Source: an uncultured Granulosicoccus sp. (GTDB taxonomy: Bacteria > Pseudomonadota > Gammaproteobacteria > Granulosicoccales > Granulosicoccaceae). From it: DNA of 64,000 nucleotides. The position numbers and the translations under genes were made by a program. A model generated the notes under the pieces. The model had not been told where the DNA came from, searched no databases, and saw nothing but the letters and a program-made list of their open reading frames with translations. The DNA lies in the NCBI GenBank assembly GCA_947492525.1, contig CANLNQ010000023.1, positions 1 through 64,000 of the forward strand, given 5' to 3'. Positions 26,779 through 35,642 of this stretch are shown here, piece by piece (within the stretch, counting starts at the first letter, position 1; each line of letters starts with the position of its first letter).

Positions 26779-28131
26779 TCAGGAAAGACCCAGCTTCTTT
26801 TCGAGGTAATGGATATTGGTGCCCCCTTCCTGAAAGGCTGCATCGTTGAAGATATCGATGTGCAGGGGGATGTTGGTCTTGATGCCGTCGATGAAGACTT
26901 CACTGAGTGCACCGCGCATACGTGCCAGTGCCGATTCACGGGTATTGGCAGATACGATCAACTTGGCGATCATGGAGTCGTAATGCGGCGGCACCGTGTA
27001 ACCATTGTAGATGTGTGTCTCCACACGCACGCCCAGACCGCCCGCAGGATGGTACTGGCGGATGGTGCCGGGCGAAGGCATGAAGTTCACCGGATCTTCC
27101 GCGTTGATACGACACTCGAAGGCATGTCCCTTGATCTTGATATCGTCCTGCTTCCAGCGTAGCTCTCGCCCTTCGGCGGCGAAGATCTGTTCCTTGATGA
27201 TGTCGATCCCCGTGATCATTTCGGTAACCGGGTGTTCAACCTGCACACGCGTGTTCATCTCGATGAAATAGAACTCGCCGTTCTCGTAGAGAAATTCGAA
27301 GGTTCCCGCGCCGCGGTAGCCGATGCGCTTGCACGCCTCCACGCAGCGTGCCCCCATATCGGCACGTGTGGCTTCATCGATGCCGGGCGCCGGTGCTTCT
27401 TCGACCACTTTCTGGTGACGGCGCTGCATCGAGCAGTCGCGCTCGCCCAGATGAATGGCATTGCCGAGTTCATCGCAGATGACCTGAAATTCGATATGAC
27501 GTGGCTTTTCCAGGTACTTTTCCATGTACACGACCGGGTTGCCGAACGCGGTACCGGCCTCGCTCTGGGTCATGGCAATGGACTCTTCCAGTTCATCATC
27601 GGAACGCACCACACGCATGCCTCTACCGCCACCACCACCGGCAGCCTTGATGATGATCGGATAGCCGATCTCATTGGCCAGCTTTCGGTTGGTTGCCGCA
27701 TCGTTGCCCAGCGGACCATCACTACCGGGAACACAAGGCACACCGGCTGCCTTCATTTCCGCAATGGCGCTGACCTTGTCACCCATCAGTCGAATGACAT
27801 CGGAGCTGGGACCAATGAACTTGAAGCCGCTGGACTCGACTCGCTCGGCAAAGTCTGCGTTTTCCGCCAGGAAGCCATAGCCCGGATGAATGGCCTCGGA
27901 GCGGGTGATCTCGGCTGCACTGATGATGGCCGGAATGTTGAGATAGCTCTTGATGGAGGATGGAGGACCGATACAGACAGCCTCGTCGGCCAGCCGTACG
28001 TGTTTCAGATCGCGATCGGCGGTTGAATAGACCGCGACGGTCTTGATACCGAGATCACGGCAGCAGCGCATGATACGCAGTGCTATTTCGCCACGATTGG
28101 CTATCAGCAGTTTCTTGATGGGAGTAACCAT
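26779..28131 (-). CDS. accC: Acetyl-CoA carboxylase, biotin carboxylase subunit
   Basis: AccC carboxylates the biotin of AccB with ATP and bicarbonate, the first half-reaction of fatty acid synthesis. It has 450 residues, typical length. [18 protein letters not shown] is the conserved start, [16 protein letters not shown] is the ATP-grasp glycine loop, and [30 protein letters not shown], shown here in part, carries the catalytic region with [14 protein letters not shown] after it. The enzyme is cytoplasmic. It lies 12 bp after accB and before prmA in one transcript. Confidence 0.97.
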   Translation of the reverse strand: MVTPIKKLLIANRGEIALRIMRCCRDLGIKTVAVYSTADRDLKHVRLADEAVCIGPPSSIKSYLNIPAIISAAEITRSEAIHPGYGFLAENADFAERVESSGFKFIGPSSDVIRLMGDKVSAIAEMKAAGVPCVPGSDGPLGNDAATNRKLANEIGYPIIIKAAGGGGGRGMRVVRSDDELEESIAMTQSEAGTAFGNPVVYMEKYLEKPRHIEFQVICDELGNAIHLGERDCSMQRRHQKVVEEAPAPGIDEATRADMGARCVEACKRIGYRGAGTFEFLYENGEFYFIEMNTRVQVEHPVTEMITGIDIIKEQIFAAEGRELRWKQDDIKIKGHAFECRINAEDPVNFMPSPGTIRQYHPAGGLGVRVETHIYNGYTVPPHYDSMIAKLIVSANTRESALARMRGALSEVFIDGIKTNIPLHIDIFNDAAFQEGGTNIHYLEKKLGLS

Positions 28132-28143
28132 GAGTCAGTGCGC

Positions 28144-28608
28144 TCAGTCAATGACGATCAGTGGCTCGCCGTATTCGACCGGCTGGCCATCTTCCACCAG
28201 AATCGCGCGAACGGTGCCGCTGATCTCGGCTTCTATCTGGTTCATGATCTTCATCGCTTCGATGATGCACAGGGTATCGCCCTTGTTAACGCTCTGCCCG
28301 ACCTCGATGAACGCCTTTGCTGTTGGCGATGAGGAACGGTAGAAGGTACCCACCATGGGCGATTCCATGATGGTGCCCGGAGGCATGAGATCATCGGCAG
28401 GTGCCGCAGCCGCGGCAGGGGATGCGGCTGGCGCAACGGCTGCAGGTGCATACGATGGCGCAGCAGGTGCCGGCGCAGGCATCGATACCATGGTGGCACC
28501 CGACGAGCGAGCGATGCGCACCGACTCCTCTCCCTCGACGATCTCGATTTCGGAAACATCCGAATCTTCCAGCAACTCGATCAACTTCTTGATCTTGCGA
28601 ATATCCAT
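28144..28608 (-). CDS. accB: Biotin carboxyl carrier protein of acetyl-CoA carboxylase
   Basis: A 154-residue carrier subunit. The N-terminal dimerisation segment is [21 protein letters not shown] Pro/Ala-rich linker covers about residues 42-72. The C-terminal biotinyl domain carries EAMKIM with the biotinylated Lys at about 120. [16 protein letters not shown] includes the thumb loop typical of AccB. It lies 30 bp after aroQ and just before accC, the order aroQ-accB-accC found in E. coli relatives and Pseudomonas. Confidence 0.97.
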   Translation of the reverse strand: MDIRKIKKLIELLEDSDVSEIEIVEGEESVRIARSSGATMVSMPAPAPAAPSYAPAAVAPAASPAAAAAPADDLMPPGTIMESPMVGTFYRSSSPTAKAFIEVGQSVNKGDTLCIIEAMKIMNQIEAEISGTVRAILVEDGQPVEYGEPLIVID

Positions 28609-28638
28609 GGGTAGTCCTGTCAGTATTCCGGTTCAGTG

Positions 28639-29085
28639 TTATTGGTCTTGTTCGAGTCGGGCTACGGCGGCCGTCAAGGCCATGCTGTATCCTGCCGGGC
28701 CAAATCCGAGCAACGTACCTACCGAGATATCGGAGAAATACGAATGGTGTCGGAACGACTCGCGCTGATAAATATTGCTCACGTGTACTTCGATCAACGG
28801 CAGCGCCACGCCCAGAAAGGCATCGCGCAACGCTACGCTGGTATGACTGTATCCGCCGGGATTGATGATGGCTATGCGCACCCCTTCGGCCGGCGCGGCC
28901 TGGACGCGATCGATCAGAGCTCCTTCGCTGTTGCTTTGAAAGAAGTCGATGCTGACCCCCAGCCGAGAAGCCTGCTCGCCCAGCTGCGCCTCGATATCGG
29001 CAAGGCTCACGGAGCCATATCGTTCGGGTTCCCGAGTACCGAGAAGGTTGAGGTTGGGCCCATTGAGCACCAGCACCTGTGACAT
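28639..29085 (-). CDS. aroQ: Type II 3-dehydroquinate dehydratase
   Basis: AroQ converts 3-dehydroquinate to 3-dehydroshikimate in the shikimate pathway. It is a 148-residue, dodecamer-forming enzyme. NGPNLNLLGTREPERYG starts the protein and its Arg and Tyr are catalytic. IINPGGYSHTSVALRDAF has the conserved His of the quinate site, and IEVHVSNIYQRESFRHHSY completes the active site. It is the first gene of the aroQ-accB-accC-prmA transcript; its promoter should lie in the 105-bp divergent gap before srkA. Confidence 0.97.
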   Translation of the reverse strand: MSQVLVLNGPNLNLLGTREPERYGSVSLADIEAQLGEQASRLGVSIDFFQSNSEGALIDRVQAAPAEGVRIAIINPGGYSHTSVALRDAFLGVALPLIEVHVSNIYQRESFRHHSYFSDISVGTLLGFGPAGYSMALTAAVARLEQDQ

Positions 29086-29190
29086 ACTTCAACGCTCCGC
29101 TTGCAAAGTTTGCTGTGGCTGAGAGACCAAGTCATCAATCGCGACAGTAACTGCGAACGATAGCATCAAATAGGGCTCATTTACAGACAG

Positions 29191-30219
29191 TTGGCGACAT
29201 ATACCGACGATAGGGAGTTAACGATCATCGATAATTCAGATGCTACCCTCGCCTTCCAGTCACTCGACCCGAACCAGATTCTCGACGCCATCGACAGCGT
29301 TGGAGATCTGGCCGACGGTCGCGTCAGCGCGCTCAACAGCTATGAGAATCGCGTTTACTCCATCGGCATGGAAGACGGTCGAACGCTGGTGGCGAAATTC
29401 TACCGGCCCGGCCGCTGGAGTGATGAAACCATCCTCGAGGAACATGCGTTCTGCGACGCCCTGCAGCAACGAGACATTCCGGTCATTGCACCTTTGAAAG
29501 GCAAGGACGGCAGAACCCTGCATTCATTCGGTCCCTTTCGGTTCAGCCTGTTTCCGCGTGCAGGTGGCCGCCCTCCCGAACTGGACAATCCGGAACAACT
29601 GGCCGTTATCGGACGGACACTGGGACGCATGCACCTGGTGGCCGATACGCATCATTTCGAACACCGCCCGTTTATCGATGCCGAACGACTCGGTGATGAT
29701 TGCGCCGACTTTCTGCTCGACTCGGGCATGTTGCCAGCCGATCAGGCCGGAATCTACGAGTCTCTGGTGGATGAGTTGCTGCCCGAGATCCATGACCGAC
29801 TGGACGATGTGCCCTACCGCGAGATCTGCCTGCATGGAGACTTCCATCCGGGCAATATTCTGTGGGGCAGTGATGACACACCGCATCTACTCGACTTCGA
29901 CGACACGGCCACCGGCCCTGCCGTTCAGGATCTATGGATGTTCATCTCCGGCGACAGGCAATACGCGCAGGCACGCCTCGGTGATCTGCTGGATGGTTAC
30001 CATGAATTTCGGGAATTTGACGAGCGGGAGCTGGCTCTGATCGAGCCCCTTCGCAGCTTGCGGATCATTCACTACGCCGCCTGGATCGCCCGGCGCTGGC
30101 AGGATCCGGCCTTTGTCCAGGCCTTTCCTTTCTTCGCCAGCGCGCGCTTCTGGGACGAACACATTCAGTCATTGCGAGAGCAGTGCGCTGCACTGGATGA
30201 GCCGCCGCTGATCTACTGA
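29191..30219 (+). CDS. srkA: Stress response serine/threonine kinase (SrkA/YihE family)
   Basis: This protein kinase of the aminoglycoside-phosphotransferase fold protects against envelope and oxidative stress in E. coli. It has about 342 residues, close to the 328 of E. coli SrkA. ALNSYENRVYSIGMEDG is the nucleotide loop, LVAKFYRPGRWS carries the ATP Lys, CLHGDFHPGNILW has the catalytic Asp, and LLDFDDTATGPAVQDLWMF holds the metal Asp. The start is unsure: TTG 29191 is used, but a better ribosome site (AGGGAG at 29211-29216) precedes codons ACG and ATC, with no standard start. It stands alone opposite aroQ. Confidence 0.9.
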   Translation: MATYTDDRELTIIDNSDATLAFQSLDPNQILDAIDSVGDLADGRVSALNSYENRVYSIGMEDGRTLVAKFYRPGRWSDETILEEHAFCDALQQRDIPVIAPLKGKDGRTLHSFGPFRFSLFPRAGGRPPELDNPEQLAVIGRTLGRMHLVADTHHFEHRPFIDAERLGDDCADFLLDSGMLPADQAGIYESLVDELLPEIHDRLDDVPYREICLHGDFHPGNILWGSDDTPHLLDFDDTATGPAVQDLWMFISGDRQYAQARLGDLLDGYHEFREFDERELALIEPLRSLRIIHYAAWIARRWQDPAFVQAFPFFASARFWDEHIQSLREQCAALDEPPLIY

Positions 30220-30359
30220 TGCCGTGGTGCATCGAGGTACTGCGTTTCGAGCTTCTGCGTTCGGACTTCAGAGTTCAGGCCTCAAGCGTGAGACCTCATG
30301 GCTCAGATCTCAGACACAAGGCGCACGGCTCAGATCTCAGGCACACGGCTTACAACTCA

Positions 30360-30555
30360 GCTCTCAGCTCTCCGCTGTCAGCTCTCGGCTCTCGGCTCTC
30401 GGCTCTCGGCTCTCGGCTCTCGGCTCTCGGCACTCGGCTCTCGGCACTCGGCTCTCGGCACTCGGCTCTCGGCACTCGGCTCTCGGCACTCGGCTCTCGG
30501 CTCTCGGCTCTCGGCTCTCAGCACTCAGCACTCAGCACTCAGCACTCAGCACTCA
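30360..30555. repeat. Heptamer tandem repeat array abutting the cheX stop codon
   Basis: Exactly 28 units of 7 bp (196 bp) on the + strand. Three degenerate units (GCTCTCA, GCTCTCC, GCTGTCA) come first, then seven GCTCTCG. A region alternating GCACTCG and GCTCTCG follows (30430-30492), then three GCTCTCG, one GCTCTCA and five GCACTCA. The last three bases (30553-30555) are the stop codon of the leftward CheX-like gene. Sequence from 30240 to 30359 is a weaker, decayed version of the same CTCAG/CTCGG theme. The variant map shows both slippage and a higher-order 14-bp expansion. It fills the gap after srkA. Confidence 0.95.
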
Positions 30556-31008
30556 GGTGTGATTGAACACCAGGCTTCCCTTGCCGTACTTGCCCAGGTC
30601 GATATCGAAAGCTATCTCGACACTGCCTTCATCCTGCAGCCGCTTGCCGGCATCGACCACGACTTCGACCAGACGAAGGTGCGCCGTCTTGTCGTTCATC
30701 AACAGGCTCGAACAGATATTCATCATCTCGTAGAAGTTCTCGCGAGCAGTATCCGTCAAGGCACCGTCTTCGGCCATCGCCTCGGCACCGCCGGGAGGAA
30801 TCATGGACAAGGCGCAACCCAGCGAAGCGGCAGTCGGCAGGGTGCAACTGCAGCTGGCAACGAACTCATCTTCGCGATTGAGAAAGAGTGCGACATGATC
30901 CAGAGTCGCGCCGTCGGGCGCGCTGCCCTCCTTCGCCGTGGCCTCGACACCCAGAACCATCGTCAGCATTTCGGCAACCTTGCTTGCCGCGGGAGTCTGA
31001 TAGTTCAT
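30553..31008 (-). CDS. CheX-like chemotaxis phosphatase-family protein
   Basis: A 151-residue protein with the CheC/CheX/CheY-P-phosphatase fold pattern. The middle segment ENFYEMMNICSSLLMND resembles the CheX/CheC active-site helix, in which Glu and Asn act together (E-x-x-N); here the Glu-Met-Met-Asn order fits. The C-terminal strand ends LGKYGKGSLVFNHT. It follows the CheY-like gene by 2 bp, so it probably dephosphorylates that receiver. ATG 31008 was chosen because it directly follows the receiver stop. Its stop codon lies inside the last heptamer of the repeat array. Confidence 0.7.
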   Translation of the reverse strand: MNYQTPAASKVAEMLTMVLGVEATAKEGSAPDGATLDHVALFLNREDEFVASCSCTLPTAASLGCALSMIPPGGAEAMAEDGALTDTARENFYEMMNICSSLLMNDKTAHLRLVEVVVDAGKRLQDEGSVEIAFDIDLGKYGKGSLVFNHT

Positions 31009-31010
31009 GA

Positions 31011-31373
31011 TTACCCGAGGATCGGTTCCAGCGTTCGCTGAAAGGTCGCCGCGGTGAAAGGCTTGGCCACCAGAAATTGAGCCCCAGCCTCTTGCGCCTG
31101 ACTGCGCATCTCCGGCGTGGATTCGGTGGTCACGAATCCGAAGTCGACATTGTTGCCCGCTGCCCGGATGGCCTTGAGAAAATCGATACCGTTCATCTGT
31201 GGCATGTTCCAGTCGCACAGCACCAGCCTGGGGTTGCAGGCATCGATCTTGGCCAGTGCGTCGGTACCGTCTTCGGCTTCCTCGAATTCCATGTCGTCGA
31301 AGCCTGCCTGTTTGAGCGTACGCTTCACGATCATTCGCATCGATTTCGAATCATCGACAATCATTACTTTCAT
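31011..31373 (-). CDS. CheY-like single-domain response regulator
   Basis: A 120-residue receiver domain with no output domain. The phosphoacceptor Asp is in LVLCDWNMPQMNG (about residue 56), acidic pair residues are in MIVDDSKSMRMIV, the Thr is in GFVTTES and the Lys in LVAKPFT. It is the right size for CheY, but no other chemotaxis gene (cheA, cheZ, fliM) is in the window. It is paired with the CheX-like gene, so it is more probably a free-standing signalling module than the main flagellar CheY. Confidence 0.9.
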   Translation of the reverse strand: MKVMIVDDSKSMRMIVKRTLKQAGFDDMEFEEAEDGTDALAKIDACNPRLVLCDWNMPQMNGIDFLKAIRAAGNNVDFGFVTTESTPEMRSQAQEAGAQFLVAKPFTAATFQRTLEPILG

Positions 31374-31515
31374 GGCACTGCACCGAATGGGATGGGTTAT
31401 GAGAGATAACGACCATCCTTCATGCCTATGAAGGGTCGAGAGAACCGATGTAACGGTTATTTTCTACCGCACGTGTGCCACAACACAGAATCGCCAATGA
31501 GCACCTTCCGGCAGA

Positions 31516-31549
31516 TCGGAGTGGGAGCCCTTTACCGGCCCCCACCCGA
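31516..31549 (-). terminator. Hairpin terminator after fabB
   Basis: On the leftward strand, 12 bp past the fabB stop, TCGGGTGGGGGCC pairs with GGCTCCCACTCCGA (plus-strand 31516-31529 and 31537-31549), forming a stem of about 13 bp with one bulge and one G-U pair and a 7-nt loop. There is no T-run after the stem, so factor-independent termination may be incomplete. Confidence 0.55.
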
Positions 31550-31560
31550 GTCGATAACGG

Positions 31561-32772
31561 TTATACGCGGCGGAACACCAATGATGCGTTGGTGCCACCG
31601 AAGCCGAAACTGTTCGACATGACCGTATCAATGGTTGCATCGTCAATACGCTGGCGCACGATAGGCAGATCGCTGGCAGCCTCGTCCAGCTCCGTGATAT
31701 TGGCCGATTCCGCTATGAAACCGCCTTGCTGCATCAGCAGGGTGTAGATCGCTTCCTGCACGCCAGCGGCTCCCAGAGAGTGACCGGACAGCGACTTCGT
31801 GGAACCGATATGCGGAACGTTCTCGCCGAACGCCTTGCGAACAGCACCCAGTTCAGCGATATCACCAACCGGTGTGCTGGTACCGTGGGCATTGATGTAA
31901 TCAATCGGCGTGTCGACGGTAGAGCTGGCGATCTGCATGCAACGCATGGCTCCTTCTCCCGATGGGGCAACCATGTCATAACCATCGGACGTGGCGCCAT
32001 AGCCAACGACTTCGGCATAGATCTTCGCGCCACGCGCCTTTGCCGCTTCCAGCTCCTCAACCACTACCATGCCACCACCACCGGCAATGACAAAGCCATC
32101 GCGGTTGGCGTCGTAGGCTCGTGAAGCCACTTCAGGGGTGTCGTTGTATTTGGTGGACAGCGCGCCCATGGCATCGAACAGACTGCTCAGCGTCCAGTGT
32201 TCTTCTTCACCGCCACCGGCAAACACGCGATCCTGCTTGCCCAGCTGTATCAGTTCCAGCGCATTACCGATGCAGTGTGCACTGGTGGAACAGGCCGAAG
32301 CAATCGAGTAGTTGATGCCCTTGATCTTGAACGGCGTGGCCAGACAAGCCGACACGGTACTGGCCATGGTCTGTGTAACGCGATAAGGCCCGACCCGGCG
32401 AATACCCTTGTTTCGCAGTATGTCCGCAGCATCGACCTGACTTGCCGAGGAGCCGCCACCAGAGCCGGCAATGATGCCGGTACGCTCATTGGACACTTCG
32501 CTCTCTTCGAGTCCGGCATCTTCGATGGCCTGCTGCATGGCAAGATAGGCATACGCTGCCGCATCGCCCATGAAACGGTACTGCTTCCGGTCGATCGCTT
32601 CCTTAAGATCGATGTCAGGGGCTGCTGCCACGTGGCTGCGCATCCCCATTTCCTTGTAGATTTCCCGGTAGCTGATACCTGACTTGGCCAGCCTCAGGGA
32701 CTCCGTGACCGATGCCTTGTCATTCCCCAGACAGGAGATGATGCCAATGCCGGTAATTACTGCTCTGCGCAT
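31561..32772 (-). CDS. fabB: Beta-ketoacyl-ACP synthase I
   Basis: FabB condenses malonyl-ACP with growing acyl chains and is needed for unsaturated fatty acids. At 403 residues it has normal length. The active-site Cys is in [19 protein letters not shown], and the two His are in [11 protein letters not shown] and [27 protein letters not shown] is the FabB-type N-terminal loop. It lies 12 bp after fabA, giving the fabA-fabB operon that makes unsaturated fatty acids in Gammaproteobacteria. Confidence 0.96.
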   Translation of the reverse strand: MRRAVITGIGIISCLGNDKASVTESLRLAKSGISYREIYKEMGMRSHVAAAPDIDLKEAIDRKQYRFMGDAAAYAYLAMQQAIEDAGLEESEVSNERTGIIAGSGGGSSASQVDAADILRNKGIRRVGPYRVTQTMASTVSACLATPFKIKGINYSIASACSTSAHCIGNALELIQLGKQDRVFAGGGEEEHWTLSSLFDAMGALSTKYNDTPEVASRAYDANRDGFVIAGGGGMVVVEELEAAKARGAKIYAEVVGYGATSDGYDMVAPSGEGAMRCMQIASSTVDTPIDYINAHGTSTPVGDIAELGAVRKAFGENVPHIGSTKSLSGHSLGAAGVQEAIYTLLMQQGGFIAESANITELDEAASDLPIVRQRIDDATIDTVMSNSFGFGGTNASLVFRRV

Positions 32773-32784
32773 GGTGCGAACTCT

Positions 32785-33315
32785 TCAGAAATCTTCAGTG
32801 GATGTAAACAGACCTACCCGCAAGTCGCTGGCCGTGTAGATTTCCTTGTCATCCACGAGCATGCGTCCATCGGCGATGCCCATGACGAGTCGTCTCTCGA
32901 TCAGTCGCTTGATGGTCAACTCATAGCGTACCACTTTGGCAGAAGGCAGCACCTGACCAAAGAACTTCACCTCACCAGACCCCAGAGCACGCCCCCTGCC
33001 CGGATTGCCTTTCCAGCCCAGGAAAAAGCCCACCAGCTGCCACATGGCATCCAGACCGAGACACCCCGGCATGACCGGATCGCTCTCGAAATGACAACCG
33101 AAAAACCACAGATCCGGATTGACATCCAGTTCGGCAATGATCTGACCTTTACCTGCAGCACCGCCATCGGCGGTAATGCTGGTGATGCGATCGAACATGA
33201 GCATGTTCGGCAGCGGCAGTCGGGCATTGCCTTCACCAAACAGCTCACCATGCCCGCAGGCTATGAGTTCGTCGCGCGAAAAGGTGTTTCGGTCTGATAG
33301 ATCTGGTGGATTCAT
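32785..33315 (-). CDS. fabA: 3-hydroxydecanoyl-ACP dehydratase/isomerase
   Basis: FabA dehydrates 3-hydroxydecanoyl-ACP and isomerises the product to the cis-3 form, the branch point to unsaturated fatty acids. It has about 176 residues. [20 protein letters not shown] contains the conserved Gly/Cys/Asp region, and the catalytic His is in GCHFESD. ATG 33315 was chosen; an upstream TTG would add six residues. It begins just past the stop of the DUF4197 lipoprotein gene, with the two reading frames nearly touching, so all three may be co-transcribed. Confidence 0.96.
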   Translation of the reverse strand: MNPPDLSDRNTFSRDELIACGHGELFGEGNARLPLPNMLMFDRITSITADGGAAGKGQIIAELDVNPDLWFFGCHFESDPVMPGCLGLDAMWQLVGFFLGWKGNPGRGRALGSGEVKFFGQVLPSAKVVRYELTIKRLIERRLVMGIADGRMLVDDKEIYTASDLRVGLFTSTEDF

Positions 33316-33322
33316 GTAATTT

Positions 33323-34063
33323 TCAGTTTCCAAATACGCGCTGCAGGATCTCGGTCGTGCGCTTTACCGGATTCTCCCGGATGGCCTTCTCTTCCTGAGC
33401 CAGGTAATAGAAGATCCCGTCGGATCCCTCTTCCACCACGTAGCTTGTCAGATCCGTATCGATCTTGGGGGCCAGCGGAATACTGTTGTAGCGTGACAGC
33501 AGGCTGTTGAATGTGCTCACAGCACCCACATCGGCCAGCGCGCTGTCAACAATGGGGGTCATTTCCGACTGCAGGTTCTCACCGGTCTTCTCGCGGAAAT
33601 ACTGTGTGGCAGAATCATCTCCTCCTTGCAGAATGCCCTTGGCATCTTCCACCGTCATGGACTGAATGGCGCCCACGAACAGGTCTTTCGCCTTGGGGGT
33701 TGCCTGTTCGGCAGCTTCATTGAGCTTGAGTTCCAATTCGTCGAAGGAACCACCCAGACCCACCTTGCTGGCGAAGTCTCGCGCCTTCTGTAATGACGCC
33801 GGCAATGGAATATGTATGGCAGGATCGTCGCTGAAGCCGCCGGACTGCCCGAGCTGTGAGACCACCGCCGTCGATCCCTTGGTCAAGGCCTCTTTCAGAC
33901 CCAGCGTAATTTCGTCGGTGCTCAGAGGGCCAGCCGATGACGAGGAGTCGCCACCCAGAGCCGATTCGGCAATGGATTGCAGGTCGCCCAGTTGCGAACC
34001 ATCTGTGGCACAGCCACCCAACAGGGCACCACACAGGATCAATCCGGTGATTCTTGCACTCAT
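33323..34063 (-). CDS. DUF4197 domain lipoprotein
   Basis: A 246-residue protein with a lipobox (LLGGCATDG, Cys at 18). The rest is mainly helical and matches DUF4197 by its repeating pattern: [20 protein letters not shown] near residue 53, [20 protein letters not shown] near 84, [14 protein letters not shown] [13 protein letters not shown] near 150, and the final [27 protein letters not shown]. Its function is unknown. It probably sits in the outer membrane facing the periplasm. It precedes fabA by 7 bp, but the significance is unclear. Confidence 0.85.
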   Translation of the reverse strand: MSARITGLILCGALLGGCATDGSQLGDLQSIAESALGGDSSSSAGPLSTDEITLGLKEALTKGSTAVVSQLGQSGGFSDDPAIHIPLPASLQKARDFASKVGLGGSFDELELKLNEAAEQATPKAKDLFVGAIQSMTVEDAKGILQGGDDSATQYFREKTGENLQSEMTPIVDSALADVGAVSTFNSLLSRYNSIPLAPKIDTDLTSYVVEEGSDGIFYYLAQEEKAIRENPVKRTTEILQRVFGN

Positions 34064-34317
34064 TTGAAGTATTCCACGGTATTGTGAAGGATCGCTATTG
34101 CGAATCCGGAAGAGTATATCAAAGCACTGACCATAGCCCGTGTATCGGCTATGTGCAAAGTCCGACGCTGTTGAGGACGTGGAACTGCATGTAACCCTTA
34201 CCCCTGCCCCGCCCTGACCGGACTCAGGGCAACCGGCTCCTGGCCCGGGTAGCGGTCGCCCCCATCAGTCATCAAAGGCGCCTCGACGCCTGGAAATTCA
34301 CGACACGGAGACACACC
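34064..34317. promoter_or_regulatory. Divergent intergenic region with a small hairpin
   Basis: These 254 bp separate the leftward DUF4197 gene from the rightward DUF924 gene. GCCCTGA (34211-34217) and TCAGGGC (34224-34230) form a perfect 7-bp stem with a 6-nt loop, about 90 bp before the DUF924 start, possibly in its leader. No promoter could be assigned with confidence. Confidence 0.4.
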
Positions 34318-34923
34318 ATGAGCGACACGACCGCCGAAGACGTACTGACTTTCTGGTTTCGTGACGAGGCCACCGGACGCATGGATCTGCCACAATCCAA
34401 ACGCTGGTTTCAGGGGGGCAGCAAGCTCGACGCCGAGCTTGGCAGGCAGTTTGGTTCCACCCTGGCGCTGGCCAGAGCCGGCGAGCTGGACCACTGGCGT
34501 GAATCGGCCAGCGGCACACTCGCGCTGATCATCCTGCTGGACCAGTTCAATCGCAATATCAACCGTGGCACCGCAGAGGCCTTTGCCGGCGATGCTCAGG
34601 CTCTGTCGCTGTGCCATCACGCCAGGGAGATGGCTTATCCCGCTCAGTGGCCCATCACCCACCAGGTGTTCTGCTACATGCCACTGGAGCACGACGAATC
34701 CGTTCAGTCACAGGAACTTTCGGTCGCGCTGTTCAGCGAATTGCTGGAGCAGGCACCCCCTCATCTGCAGGACTACGCAAGAGGAACGCTCGATTACGCC
34801 AGGCAACACAAACAGATCATCGACCGCTTCGGTCGCTACCCGTATCGCAATGCCGTACTCGGTCGCGACAGCACGGCCGAGGAACGTGAATGGCTGACCA
34901 AGGGCAAACGCTTCGGGCAATAG
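34318..34923 (+). CDS. DUF924 family protein
   Basis: A 201-residue, mainly helical cytoplasmic protein of the DUF924 family. The start VLTFWFRDE, the motif ASGTLALIILLDQFNRNINRGT (shown in part), ITHQVFCYMPLEHDES and the closing RFGRYPYRNAVLGRDST are diagnostic. The fold is TPR-like with unknown function. A GGAG ribosome site lies 8 nt upstream of the ATG. It stands alone, convergent with tag. Confidence 0.9.
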   Translation: MSDTTAEDVLTFWFRDEATGRMDLPQSKRWFQGGSKLDAELGRQFGSTLALARAGELDHWRESASGTLALIILLDQFNRNINRGTAEAFAGDAQALSLCHHAREMAYPAQWPITHQVFCYMPLEHDESVQSQELSVALFSELLEQAPPHLQDYARGTLDYARQHKQIIDRFGRYPYRNAVLGRDSTAEEREWLTKGKRFGQ

Positions 34924-34986
34924 ACAGGTAACTCCAAACCGACAAGGCCCTACCCGCAAGACCCTGGCAGGATCACTCGAAAACCT

Positions 34987-35577
34987 TCAGCACTTGTTCA
35001 CTTCGGCATGTCGCGGACACGTGACCAGATGATCATTGACCAGCCCTGCAGCCTGCATGAATGCATAGCAGGTGGTCGGTCCGACAAACGAAAAACCGAG
35101 CTTCTTCAGCTGCTTGCTCATGCGGGTGGAAGGCTCGGTCAGAGCCGGCACATCGCTCATCTGACGAAAGGCGTTATCCAGCGGCTGATGCTCGACATGC
35201 GCCCAGACAAGATCACTGAAGGACTGCCCCGATTCACGCAGGCTCAGCCAGGCCCGTGCATTTCTGCGTACCGATTCAACCTTGCCACGATGCCGGACTA
35301 TCGAGGCATCATTGGCAATCCTGTCCAGCGCCTTGTCGGACAGGCGGGCCACCTTCTCGGGGTCAAAGCCGGAGAACAGCCGTCGATAGCCCTCGCGCTT
35401 GTTGAGTATCGTGATCCAGCTCAGGCCCGCCTGAGCGCCTTCCAGAGAAATCAGCTCGAACAGTTGCACCGAGTCCCGACAGGGCACCCCCCATTCGGTA
35501 TCATGATAGCGCCGATACAGCTCACTGCCCAGACACCAACTGCAGCGGGAATCCGTTTGTCCTGACACACTCGACAT
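34987..35577 (-). CDS. tag: 3-methyladenine DNA glycosylase I
   Basis: Tag removes 3-methyladenine from alkylated DNA in base excision repair. It has 196 residues. CSWCLGSELYRRYHDTEWGVP begins the protein with the Cys and His that bind structural zinc, and LISLEGAQAGLSWITILNKR carries the Glu and Trp of the base pocket. The zinc site is closed by H and C near the C-terminus (VNDHLVTCPRH). It is monocistronic in appearance. A second alkylation glycosylase (AlkA-like) is at 43431-44072. Confidence 0.95.
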   Translation of the reverse strand: MSSVSGQTDSRCSWCLGSELYRRYHDTEWGVPCRDSVQLFELISLEGAQAGLSWITILNKREGYRRLFSGFDPEKVARLSDKALDRIANDASIVRHRGKVESVRRNARAWLSLRESGQSFSDLVWAHVEHQPLDNAFRQMSDVPALTEPSTRMSKQLKKLGFSFVGPTTCYAFMQAAGLVNDHLVTCPRHAEVNKC

Positions 35578-35642
35578 GGTATCGGCCGATTCGTAAAGGG
35601 TGGAAGCGATAGCCTAACGCGCTGTCCACGAAATTACTCGTA

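Noticed and set aside
30219..30566. Open frames through the heptamer array encoding Ser-Ala-Leu-Gly-Ser-Arg repeats
   Set aside because: Seven-base units keep all three frames open, so the open frames are an arithmetic effect and not evidence for a gene.
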